A stretch of DNA of 11,363 nucleotides from Flavobacterium sp. (lineage in GTDB: Bacteria; Bacteroidota; Bacteroidia; Flavobacteriales; Flavobacteriaceae), in the NCBI GenBank assembly GCA_012032075.1, contig JAAURU010000071.1, positions 1-11,363 of the forward strand, in the 5' to 3' direction. Made by a program: the position numbers and the translations under genes. Numbering within the stretch: the first letter of the stretch is position 1; the number at the start of each line of letters is the position of its first letter. Under the pieces are notes generated by a model, which saw nothing but the letters and a program-made list of their open reading frames with translations, did no database searches and was not told the DNA's origin. Positions 1 to 6,274 of the stretch are shown here, piece by piece.

Positions 1-627
1 GAACTAATAATCTGAAAAATCATATTACAGTGAATATTACAGTGATCCAAACAATCCAGTTCCAAGTAGTGTCAATTATGCTGATTATAATGGTTTTACA
101 CCAAGAAATTACATGAGTGAAGACCAGCGTTTTGCTCTAAGTCGTCCAGATGTTGTCACTTTTACTACTGATTATTTAACGGAAGACATCACTTTAGCAG
201 GAGAAATTATGGCTAAATTAAAAATTGCTTCTTCTTCGACAGATGCTGATTTTGTGGTAAAACTAATCGATATTTATCCGCTAGAAGAACCAGAAAACAA
301 AGATAAGCCTAATGTAATTTATGCCAATTATCATCAAATGGTGCGTAGTGAAATTATGCCAGCTCGTTTTAGAAACAGTTTTGAAAAACCAGAAGCCTTA
401 AAGCCAAATACAACTACTGAAGTTGATTTCAAGTTACAAGATGTCTTACATACCTTCAAAAAGGACACAAAATCCAAATTCAAATTCAAAGTACTTGGTA
501 TCCTTTAATGATGGTCAATCCTCAGAAGTTTTTAGAAAATCCTTATTTAGCGAATAAAGAAGATTACACTAAAGCTTTTATCAAAGTATTTAATGATAGT
601 TTTATTGAAGTAGAAGTTTTGAAATAG
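1..627 (+). CDS. CocE/NonD family hydrolase, C-terminal part (5' end outside window, two probable frameshifts)
   Basis: This is the C-terminal jelly-roll domain of an X-Pro dipeptidyl-peptidase/CocE-type serine hydrolase. The catalytic alpha/beta domain lies upstream of the window. Visible family landmarks, in order, are YYSDPNNPVPS, DVVTFTTDYLTEDITLAGE, the strand ASSSTDADFVVKLIDIYP, HQMVRSEIMPARFR and a final GHKIQIQIQSTWYPL followed by NPQKF. No single frame carries all of these. The middle (about 11-463) is in one frame. The last part (about 464-627, ending in TAG) fits only if the A5 run at 458-462 is really A6, which gives FKKGHK. The first codons fit if the A5 run at 15-19 is also A6, giving LKKSYY. 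Both are one-base homopolymer losses, so I read the gene as probably intact in the organism. Such enzymes cleave peptides or esters and are often exported, but the signal peptide and substrate cannot be seen here. A strong terminator follows. Confidence 0.82.
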
Positions 628-641
628 AAAATAAAATAGAG

Positions 642-669
642 AAAGCTGTCTGAAAAGATGGCTTTTTTT
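642..669 (+). terminator. Rho-independent terminator of the hydrolase gene
   Basis: A 10-bp stem, AAAGCTGTCT paired with AGATGGCTTT around a GAAA loop, is followed by a run of T. Two stem pairs are G-U wobbles when transcribed from the + strand but would be A-C mismatches from the - strand. The hairpin therefore belongs to the + strand hydrolase rather than to the toxin gene converging from the right. Confidence 0.85.
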
Positions 670-680
670 ATGTTTTATAA

Positions 681-986
681 CTAAAGTAGTTTTGCTAAAT
701 CGTTTGGATTTTTTAAATTGTTCCAGAATAAATACAATTCTATGATTTTATTTTCTTTGTCAAAATCGTAATAAAGAGTAGTTTGTTTAGATAATACAAA
801 TGAATAATATTTCAAATCATTATTATATAAACCAATTTCAGGATTTTCAATTAATCTGCTTAAATTTTCGAAAACTAATTCTTGAAATTTTTGAACCTCT
901 ATATTATTCCATTTTCGATATATAAAATCAATTTCATCAAAATAAGTCAATTCAGAACTTGGTCTCCAAATAACCTTATAACTCAT
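681..986 (-). CDS. RelE/ParE-family toxin of a type II toxin-antitoxin pair
   Basis: This is a 101-residue protein with the layout of the RelE/ParE superfamily: an N-terminal strand (YKVIWRPSSE), two helices (about 14-48) ending in LIENPEIG, then antiparallel strands including YYSFVLSKQTTLYYDFD and IIELYLFWNNLKNP. The final aromatic strand followed by N-x-x-N/D-P is typical of ParE-like members. Toxins of this superfamily either cut mRNA on the ribosome (RelE) or poison gyrase (ParE); sequence alone does not say which. The start ATG overlaps the stop of the upstream antitoxin in ATGA, so the two are translationally coupled. The gene converges on the preceding hydrolase, and I see no good terminator for it on its own strand. 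Confidence 0.78.
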   Translation of the reverse strand: MSYKVIWRPSSELTYFDEIDFIYRKWNNIEVQKFQELVFENLSRLIENPEIGLYNNDLKYYSFVLSKQTTLYYDFDKENKIIELYLFWNNLKNPNDLAKLL

Positions 987-1188
987 TTCAGAAAAGGATA
1001 TTTTAATTTGATTCTCCTTTGCATCTCTTCATGCGAAATTCCTTTTCCTTCTTTTATATCTTGTTTACACTTTTCTATCACCTTTGCAAAAGAGGATGCT
1101 CAGAAATATCATTTACAATCTTTCCTTCTTTTCCATAAGTTATATTTGGTTCTTCCACCTTATTTACTTTTTCCTCCCTTTTACTCAT
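983..1188 (-). CDS. Antitoxin partner of the RelE/ParE toxin (probable one-base frameshift)
   Basis: Upstream of the toxin on the same strand is a small hydrophilic protein of about 68 residues. It starts MSKREEKVNKVEEPN, continues KIVNDISEHPLLQ, and ends ISHEEMQRRIKLKYPFLK, whose stop overlaps the toxin ATG. The reading frame breaks after HPLLQ, near 1081-1085 on the + strand. Adding one A to the AAA of CAAAGG (giving LLQKVIEKCKQDIKEGKG) restores one continuous frame. The charged, lysine/glutamate-rich composition, small size and overlap with the toxin fit an antitoxin. I recognise no classic DNA-binding fold (ribbon-helix-helix, HTH) and cannot name the family. If the frameshift were real the toxin would be left unrestrained, so an error in the sequence is more likely. 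Confidence 0.65.
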
Positions 1189-1207
1189 CACCACAAAATT
1201 TAATACT

Positions 1208-1234
1208 CAAATATACAAAAAAATCAAATCCCAA
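1208..1234 (-). promoter_or_regulatory. Candidate promoter of the antitoxin-toxin pair
   Basis: Reading leftward, the - strand has TATATTTG at 1215-1208, an exact match to the Bacteroidota TAnnTTTG -7 element, with a weak TTGG at 1234-1231 in the -33 position. The spacer of about 15 bp is shorter than usual. The -7 element lies about 20 bp before the antitoxin ATG. Confidence 0.45.
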
Positions 1235-1266
1235 TTTGGAACTTGAGGAAAATTCCAAACTCCAAT
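1235..1266. repeat. Degenerate heptad repeat with an inverted TTTGGAA word
   Basis: TTTGGAA (1235-1241) is followed by CTTGAGG. Then TTCCAAA (1253-1259), the reverse complement of the first unit, is followed by CTCCAAT. The word TTTGGAA is the same one that forms a tandem array at 6958-6992. The region lies between the divergent antitoxin and ABC-F promoters. It is weaker than the other arrays and is called partly because of them. Confidence 0.4.
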
Positions 1267-1288
1267 TCTCTACATCAAAATAATAAAC

Positions 1289-1296
1289 TACTTTTG
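1289..1296 (+). promoter_or_regulatory. Candidate -7 element for the ABC-F gene
   Basis: TACTTTTG matches TAnnTTTG. No good TTG is seen at the expected -33 distance. It would give a leader of about 45-50 nt before the ATG at 1350, containing the ATTG repeat described at 1306-1340. Confidence 0.4.
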
Positions 1297-1305
1297 CATT
1301 TTCAA

Positions 1306-1340
1306 ACAATTGGCAAATTGTCCCATTGAATAATTGACAC
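1306..1340 (+). repeat. ATTG repeat with an 8-bp period in the ABC-F leader
   Basis: ATTG occurs at 1309, 1317, 1325 and 1333, exactly 8 bp apart, as ATTGGCAA, ATTGTCCC, ATTGAATA and ATTGACAC. The first two units also form a small inverted repeat (ACAATT 1306-1311 and AATTGT 1316-1321). The period differs from the 7-bp arrays elsewhere in the window. Confidence 0.6.
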
Positions 1341-1349
1341 ATCACTTTT

Positions 1350-3211
1350 ATGAATTACCTTTCAGTAGAAAACATATCCAAAGCTTACGGAGAACGCGTT
1401 TTATTTGACAACGTTTCTTTTGGAATTAATAAAGACCAAAAAATAGCTTTTATAGCAAAAAATGGTTCAGGAAAAACGACCATCATGAATATGATTACTG
1501 GTTCAGACGAACCAGACACAGGTCAAATTGTACTTCGAAAAGGCATAAATATGGCTTTTTGTCGCAAAATAATAACTTACAAGACGAATTAACCATTGAA
1601 GAAAGTATTTTTGCTTCTGATAATGATACGTTGAAAGTTATTGAAGCGTATGAAAAAGCATTAGAAAATCCGGAAGATGAAGAATTGTACCAAAGAGCTT
1701 TTGACGATATGGATCGTTACAATGCTTGGGATTTTGAAACGCAATACAAACAAATCTTATCCAAATTAAAATTAGAAGATTTAAAACTAAAAGTAAAAAA
1801 TCTTTCTGGTGGACAAAAGAAACGTTTGTCCTTAGCGATAATCTTAATCAATCGCCCTGATTTATTAATTCTAGATGAGCCAACCAATCATTTGGATTTA
1901 GAAATGATTGAATGGTTAGAAGGTTATTTTGCTAAAGAAAACATCACTTTATTCATGGTAACGCACGACCGTTTCTTTTTAGAACGTGTTTGTAATGAAA
2001 TTATAGAGTTAGACAACAATAAAGTTTACCAATACAAAGGAAATTATTCGTACTATTTAGAGAAAAAAGAAGAACGAATTGCTTCTGAAAATGCCAGTAT
2101 AGATAAAGCACAAAACTTATTCGTAAAAGAATTAGCATGGATGCGTCGTCAGCCAAAAGCAAGAACTACCAAGTCAAAATCACGTCAAGACGATTTCTAT
2201 AAAATTAAAGAAAAAGCGGAAAGTCGTAGAAAAGAAAATGTAGTCGAACTGGAAATCAATATGGAAAGAATGGGTAGCAAAATCATTGAAATGGTTAAGG
2301 TTACCAAAAAGTTTCCTGAAAAAGTCATTTTAGATGAATTTTCATATTCTTTTCAACGTGGTGAACGTATAGGAATTATTGGTAAAAATGGAACAGGAAA
2401 ATCTACTTATTTAAATATTCTTACACAAACTATCGCTCCAGATTCTGGAAAAGTAATTATTGGAGACACTATTAAAATTGGGTATTACACACAAAGTGGA
2501 ATTAACCCAAAACCAGGTCAGAAAGTAATTGACATTATCAAAGAATATGGAGAATACATTCCTTTAACGAAAGGAAGAATGATTTCAGCTTCGCAATTAC
2601 TGGAACGTTTCTTATTTGATGCTAAAAAACAGTATGATTTTGTAGAAAAATTAAGTGGTGGTGAATTAAAACGTTTGTATTTATGTACTGTTTTAATTCA
2701 AAATCCGAATTTCTTAATTCTAGATGAGCCCACAAACGACTTAGATATTGTAACCTTAAATGTATTAGAAAGTTTCTTGTTGGATTATCCTGGTTGTTTA
2801 CTAGTGGTAAGTCACGATAGGTATTTCATGGACAAAATCGTAGATCATTTATTCGTTTTTAGAGGCGAAGGAAAGGTAGAAGATTTCCCTGGTAATTATT
2901 CCGATTTTAGAACGTATGAAGATTCGGCTGAGCCAAAAGAACTCAATAGCGTGAGTACTGAAAAAGTAAATTGGAAAGAAAAAAATGCCGCTTCAAGTGG
3001 TTTATCCTTTAACGAACAAAAAGAATTCAATAAAATTGAACGCGAAATCAAAGAGTTAGAACTCGAAAAAGCCAAAATAGAAAAAGAATTTGCTGACGGA
3101 AAAGTAGCTGATGATAAAATTGAAGCTAAAGCAAACGAATTGCAGAAAATCATTCAGTCTCTTGAAGAAAAAGAAGAACGTTGGTTTGAATTGAGTGCAA
3201 AAGTGGAGTAA
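1350..3211 (+). CDS. uup: Uup-type ABC-F ATPase (probable one-base frameshift)
   Basis: This is a soluble tandem-ATPase protein of 620 residues after correction; ABC-F proteins act on ribosomes rather than in transport. Domain 1 has the P-loop AKNGSGKTT (36-44), signature LSGGQ (152-156), Walker B LLILDEP (from 172) and switch histidine H206. Domain 2 has GKNGTGKST (345-353), LSGGE (435-439), LILDEP (from 456) and H489. The linker between them carries the basic stretch ARTTKSKSRQ (about 271-280). A lysine/glutamate-rich coiled coil of about 70 residues at the C-terminus, ending ERWFELSAK, separates Uup from EttA; in Uup this part binds nucleic acid. The frame breaks at the T5 run 1556-1560: one more T joins ..GINMAF to LSQNNNLQDE. 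The first P-loop glycine is alanine. There are no permease genes nearby, as expected for ABC-F. Confidence 0.88.
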
Positions 3212-3217
3212 TCTTTA

Positions 3218-3288
3218 AGTGATTAGTGAAGAGTTATTAGTGATTAGCGTAAAAGTTACTAATTACTTTTTACTAATCACTAATCACT
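3218..3288. repeat. Palindromic heptad array (AGTGATT ... AATCACT)
   Basis: Units AGTGATT, AGTGAAG, AGTTATT and AGTGATT run from 3218. After a short centre the array continues in the opposite sense as AGTTACT, AATTACT, TTTTACT, AATCACT and AATCACT. The ends AGTGATTAGTGA (3218-3229) and TCACTAATCACT (3277-3288) are exact reverse complements, and the inner ATTAGTGATTAG (3236-3247) can also pair with the right side, so a long hairpin is possible. It fills almost the whole gap between the ABC-F and methyltransferase genes. It could end transcription of the former, although no terminal T run follows. Confidence 0.75.
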
Positions 3289-3294
3289 GATAAT

Positions 3295-4128
3295 ATGAAT
3301 CATCTAATAAAATCATATCTAAAATTCCTTGGCAATCCAAAAACGAACATGGAATTCACTCTCCTTTTGTGTATTGATTTAGTTACCAAATGCTTCTACA
3401 ACAAAACTAATTATCCTGAATATACAACTCTAAAAAACTACAGAAAATCGCTTTTAGAAAACAAAAACACCATCGAAGTAACCGATTTTGGTGCAGGTTC
3501 TCGTGTTTTCAAATCAAACACAAGAGAAATAAGTAGAATTGTAAGAACCGCAGGAATTGCTCCAAAAAACGCTAAATTACTCTTTAGAATCGTTAATTAT
3601 TTTCAACCTAATGATATTCTAGAAATAGGAACTTCTTTAGGATTGGCAACTTCTGCCCTATCTCTAGGAAATCAAAAAGCTAAAATAACTTCGCTAGAAG
3701 GTTGTACAGAAACGCAAAATATTACGAAAAAAATGTTTCAAGTTTCAGGTTTCAAGTTGGAAAACGAAAATATAAATTTTGTTACAACAGAATTCTCACA
3801 ATACTTTAAAAACTTCCAACTTCCAGCTTCCAACTTCCAGCTTATCTACTTCGACGGCAATCATTACAAAAAAGCCACTTTAGAGTATTTCGAATTGCTT
3901 TTACCAACGATTACCAATGAAACCATTTGGATTTTCGACGACATACACTGGTCAAAAGACATGGAAGACGCTTGGGAAACGATTAAAAAGCATCCAAAAG
4001 TAAAAGTCACCATTGATACTTTCCAATGGGGAATCGTATTTTTTAGACAAGAACAAGAGAAAGAACATTTCATCATTAACCCAAATCCTACCCTTAGTTC
4101 CTTTCTTTTTAAAAAAATTAGAATCTAA
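3295..4128 (+). CDS. Class I SAM-dependent methyltransferase
   Basis: This is a 277-residue soluble protein with a Rossmann methyltransferase core: motif I ILEIGTSLGLA (108-118), the acidic end of strand 2 in ITSLEG (E135), IYFDGNH (184-190) and WIFDDIHWS (212-220), followed by WGIVFFR. The N-terminal part (1-100) has VTDFGAGSRVFKS (62-74). The arrangement resembles O-methyltransferase-like Methyltransf_24 proteins common in Flavobacteriia; the substrate is unknown. The start at 3295 comes directly after the preceding repeat array, with no Shine-Dalgarno; a later Met19 is possible but would trim the conserved start. Two 7-bp repeat arrays lie inside the gene and encode residues about 148-156 and 172-184, the second giving a repeated NFQL just before strand IYFDG. 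Confidence 0.85.
   Translation: MNHLIKSYLKFLGNPKTNMEFTLLLCIDLVTKCFYNKTNYPEYTTLKNYRKSLLENKNTIEVTDFGAGSRVFKSNTREISRIVRTAGIAPKNAKLLFRIVNYFQPNDILEIGTSLGLATSALSLGNQKAKITSLEGCTETQNITKKMFQVSGFKLENENINFVTTEFSQYFKNFQLPASNFQLIYFDGNHYKKATLEYFELLLPTITNETIWIFDDIHWSKDMEDAWETIKKHPKVKVTIDTFQWGIVFFRQEQEKEHFIINPNPTLSSFLFKKIRI
3735..3762. repeat. Heptad array inside the methyltransferase gene (GTTTCAA)
   Basis: Units GTTTCAA, GTTTCAG and GTTTCAA are followed by a partial GTTGGAA, all in 7-bp register. They encode part of the MFQVSGFKLENE loop between the second Rossmann strand and the next one. Confidence 0.65.
3812..3839. repeat. Heptad array inside the methyltransferase gene (ACTTCCA)
   Basis: Four consecutive units, ACTTCCA, ACTTCCA, GCTTCCA and ACTTCCA, are followed by GCTTATC. 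Because three 7-bp units make seven codons, the protein repeats NFQL at residues 173 and 180. The segment lies in a loop just before the IYFDGNH strand, where an insertion would be tolerated. Confidence 0.7.
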
Positions 4129-4186
4129 CTGTAACAAATTGACTACTTTTTCTACTTATGTTTAGTTAAGAATTCCACTTTTCAGA

Positions 4187-4207
4187 ATTCTAAATTCTAA
4201 ATTCTAA
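4187..4207. repeat. Three perfect ATTCTAA heptads upstream of the ABC ATPase
   Basis: ATTCTAA is repeated three times without a mismatch and ends 6 bp before the ATG at 4214, so it occupies the position of the ribosome-binding site. A related AGAATTC lies just upstream. Confidence 0.75.
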
Positions 4208-4213
4208 TTTGCA

Positions 4214-4927
4214 ATGGCACAACCAATAATTGATATTAAAGGGATTACAAGAGATTTTCCATTAGGAGACGAAATTATTCACGTTCTAAAAGGAATCGAT
4301 TTAATAATTAACAAAGGAGAATATGTAGCCTTAATGGGACCTTCAGGTTCTGGAAAATCTACCCTAATGAATCTTTTAGGCTGTTTAGACACTCCTACTT
4401 CAGGAACCTATGTTCTAAATGGAAAATTAGTAAGCCAAATGCACGATGACGAATTGGCCGAAATACGCAACAAAGAAATTGGTTTCGTTTTCCAAACTTT
4501 CAATTTAATGCCAAGAACTACCGCTTTAGACAATGTAGCTTTACCTATGGTGTATGCAGGTTTTTCAAAATCAGAACGTACTGAAAGAGCTACCGAAGTT
4601 TTAACCCAAGTTGGACTTGCCGATAGAATGGATCACAAACCCAACCAACTTTCAGGTGGGCAACGTCAACGTGTGGCTGTTGGTCGAGCTTTAGTAAACA
4701 AACCTGCAATTATCCTTGCCGATGAACCAACAGGTAATTTAGATAGTAAAACATCAGTAGAAATAATGGGTCTTTTCAATGAAATTCACGCTAAAGGGAA
4801 TACCGTTATTTTGGTTACTCATGAAGAAGATATAGCTGCTTATGCTCACCGTGTCATTCGTTTAAGAGATGGTGTTATTGAAAGTGATTCTAAAAATACA
4901 AATATTCACATACATGAAAAAAATTAA
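4214..4927 (+). CDS. ABC transporter ATP-binding protein, MacB/LolD type
   Basis: This is a 237-residue ABC ATPase of the MacB/LolD/FtsE group. It shows the P-loop GPSGSGKST (42-50) followed by LMNLLGCLDTPTSG, Q-loop Q94 in FVFQTFNLMP, signature LSGGQRQRVAVGRAL (146-160), Walker B IILADEPTGNLD (166-177) and switch histidine H203 in VTHEED. MNLLGCLDTPTSG and ADEPTGNLDS are hallmarks of this group, whose members power MacB-type permeases that extrude lipoproteins, peptides or macrolides by mechanotransmission. No FtsX-like permease is present in the window, so the partner is unknown. The only closely linked gene is a 56-residue two-helix membrane protein that overlaps its 3' end. The start is set by the conserved N-terminus and lies just after the ATTCTAA array. 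Confidence 0.9.
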   Translation: MAQPIIDIKGITRDFPLGDEIIHVLKGIDLIINKGEYVALMGPSGSGKSTLMNLLGCLDTPTSGTYVLNGKLVSQMHDDELAEIRNKEIGFVFQTFNLMPRTTALDNVALPMVYAGFSKSERTERATEVLTQVGLADRMDHKPNQLSGGQRQRVAVGRALVNKPAIILADEPTGNLDSKTSVEIMGLFNEIHAKGNTVILVTHEEDIAAYAHRVIRLRDGVIESDSKNTNIHIHEKN

Positions 4928-5084
4928 ACTACTACTCGTTTCTGGAATACTAATTTGTAGTTTTTCACAAATAGTTACTCACTATTTTAGGTTAGAAGAT
5001 TCATTTAAAGGTCTTTTTATGGGTTTTGGGATTGGGATATTAATTTTGGCTATACTTCAATTTAAAAAGACTGCCAAAATCTAA
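4914..5084 (+). CDS. Small two-helix membrane protein overlapping the ABC ATPase
   Basis: This is a 56-residue protein starting MKKIKLLLVSG. It has two hydrophobic stretches, residues about 5-22 and 33-49, joined by a short polar turn (HYFRLEDSFK), and ends in a basic tail KKTAKI. The ATG lies 14 bp inside the end of the ABC ATPase gene in another frame, which suggests translational coupling. I do not recognise the family. The basic start with a hydrophobic first segment could also be read as a signal peptide, but the second helix favours an integral membrane hairpin. A role as accessory subunit of the neighbouring ATPase is possible but is inferred from position only. Confidence 0.6.
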   Translation: MKKIKLLLVSGILICSFSQIVTHYFRLEDSFKGLFMGFGIGILILAILQFKKTAKI

Positions 5085-5092
5085 GTTACTTA

Positions 5093-5200
5093 TGCAGCGA
5101 ATGGTTTGGTAATTACATGCTATCCTTATTCCTGCTGTCCATTCTATTTTTCTAAACCTTTCAGGTTTAGAAAAGATGCCATTACCATCAGGGCTATTTA
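5093..5200. repeat. Candidate interspersed repeat element with a central 12-bp hairpin
   Basis: This non-coding stretch between the small membrane protein and the ATP-grasp gene is richer in C and G than its surroundings. It contains a perfect 12-bp inverted repeat, TTTTCTAAACCT (5148-5159) and AGGTTTAGAAAA (5163-5174), with a TTC loop. It is flanked by TGCTATCCTTATTCCTGC on the left and GATGCCATTACCATCAGGG on the right. AAACCT-AGGTTT palindromes of this kind resemble extragenic repeats seen in Bacteroidota genomes. Only one copy is in the window, so its repeated nature is inferred. The hairpin lacks a following T run, so it is not a standard terminator. Confidence 0.45.
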
Positions 5201-5230
5201 GGTTTCATTTTTCTTTTGTAAGCAAGTCAT

Positions 5231-5238
5231 TATCTTTG
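5231..5238 (+). promoter_or_regulatory. Candidate -7 element for the ATP-grasp gene
   Basis: TATCTTTG matches TAnnTTTG, 18 bp before the ATG at 5257. The nearest TTTG upstream (5215-5218) is too close for an ideal -33 element. Its position argues for the start at 5257 rather than an in-frame ATG at 5176, which lies inside the hairpin element. Confidence 0.45.
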
Positions 5239-5256
5239 ATCAACAAAATAACACCC

Positions 5257-6117
5257 ATGACAAAAGTTGCTTTACTAACTTGTGAAAAGTTTCCGCTTTT
5301 AACACCTTCTGATCAATTACTAATTCCTGCTTTAGCCAAACATAAGATTCAAGCTAAAGTTGAAATTTGGGATAATGCTTCAGTAAATTGGATAAACTAT
5401 GATTACTTAATCTTCAGAAATACTTGGGATTATTACGAGAAAGAACAACAGTTTAATCTTTGGCTTGACCAAATCGAAAAATTAGGGATTAAAACACTAA
5501 ACTCTTTGGATATTATCCAAGAAAATAAACATAAATTCTATCTAAAAGACTTACAAGAAAAAGGAGTTAACATCATTCCAACCCTTTTCCAAAAAAAAAC
5601 GAATCAATTAGACTTGAAATCTATAATTCCTAAACATTGGAAAAAAATAGTAATCAAACCTGCTTTTTCTGCTGGTTCTTATTTAACGGAAGTTTTTGAT
5701 GCTACTGAAATAGAAAATATAAATTCAAAATATACTTCAATCGCATCTCAAAAAGAATTACTCATTCAAGAATTCAAATCAGAAATTAAAATTGAAGGAG
5801 AAACTTCATTTCTTTTCTTTAACAAACAGTTTTCTCATTGTGTCAATAAAAAACCAGCCGAAAATGATTTTAGAATTCAAGTGCAATTTGGAGGAAAATA
5901 TACATTAATACAACCTTCAAAAGCACTAATAGAGCAAGCCCAAAAAATAGTCAATCTTTTCCCAGAAAATTTACTTTATACAAGAGTTGATGGAATTATA
6001 ATTGACAACCAAATTCATCTTATGGAAGTTGAATGCATCGAACCCGATTTGTATTTTACTTTGGCACCAAATGCATTAGATAAATTTGTAACTTCAATAT
6101 TAGAATTAATTGAGTAA
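5257..6117 (+). CDS. ATP-grasp ligase-like protein (DcsG/RimK-like)
   Basis: This is a 286-residue protein. It begins MTKVALLTCEKFP and has the pre-ATP-grasp signature FRNTWDYY (53-60). The ATP-grasp core shows lysine-bearing strand VIKPAFSAGSY (132-142), LIQEF (169-173), GETSFLFF (181-188), FRIQVQFGG (205-213), TRVDGI (242-247) and metal-binding LMEVECIEPDLYF (255-267). The xRxTWDY motif, FRxQxxxGG and E-x-E-x-xEPxLYF arrangement match the group containing O-ureido-D-serine cyclo-ligase DcsG and glutathione-synthetase-like proteins. These join a carboxylate to an amine using ATP. The substrate here is unknown, and no biosynthetic cluster surrounds it, so a cycloserine role should not be assumed. 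An in-frame ATG at 5176 exists, but the extra 27 residues would be encoded by the hairpin element and look non-conserved. Confidence 0.8.
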   Translation: MTKVALLTCEKFPLLTPSDQLLIPALAKHKIQAKVEIWDNASVNWINYDYLIFRNTWDYYEKEQQFNLWLDQIEKLGIKTLNSLDIIQENKHKFYLKDLQEKGVNIIPTLFQKKTNQLDLKSIIPKHWKKIVIKPAFSAGSYLTEVFDATEIENINSKYTSIASQKELLIQEFKSEIKIEGETSFLFFNKQFSHCVNKKPAENDFRIQVQFGGKYTLIQPSKALIEQAQKIVNLFPENLLYTRVDGIIIDNQIHLMEVECIEPDLYFTLAPNALDKFVTSILELIE

Positions 6118-6144
6118 ATTTGAACTTTATAAAAAATAAAACGT

Positions 6145-6213
6145 ATGTTTTACTTAGTTGGCATTTTAGTCTTTCTATACATTGTACTTCGATTAGTTCA
6201 AAAAAGAATTTAA
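6145..6213 (+). CDS. Possible 22-residue single-helix membrane peptide
   Basis: A tiny open frame begins 27 bp after the ATP-grasp stop and encodes MFYLVGILVFLYIVLRLVQK plus two more residues. It has one hydrophobic helix (about 2-18) followed by a basic end (R, K, R). Such a composition over 22 codons, with a clean inside-positive tail, looks like a small membrane protein and could be co-transcribed with the gene before it. There is no recognisable family, and the frame is short enough to arise by chance in AT-rich DNA. Confidence 0.35.
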   Translation: MFYLVGILVFLYIVLRLVQKRI

Positions 6214-6274
6214 AAAACTTAAATCATAGAAAATCCTTCAACGTAAAATATACCAAATCTAAAAATAATACTAA

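Noticed and set aside
455..470. Programmed frameshift at AAA AAG in the hydrolase gene
   Set aside because: A -1 slip would restore the frame, but the heptamer is C AAA AAG with no supporting structure seen, and similar one-base losses occur in unrelated genes of this window.
475..490. AAATTC repeat in the hydrolase gene
   Set aside because: Its period is 6 bp and it encodes alternating IQ in a beta strand, so coding constraint explains it; it is not one of the heptad arrays.
882..1283. 133-residue open frame on the + strand
   Set aside because: It is antisense to the toxin and antitoxin, has a composition rich in F, L, S and Y, and no recognisable motif.
2896..3153. 85-residue open frame on the - strand
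   Set aside because: It is the antisense of the lysine/glutamate-rich coiled coil of the ABC-F protein, which gives a long serine/phenylalanine/leucine-rich shadow.
5176..5256. Earlier ATG extending the ATP-grasp protein by 27 residues
   Set aside because: The extension would be encoded by the hairpin element and lie upstream of the TATCTTTG promoter signal; homologous proteins begin at the MTKVALLT-like strand.
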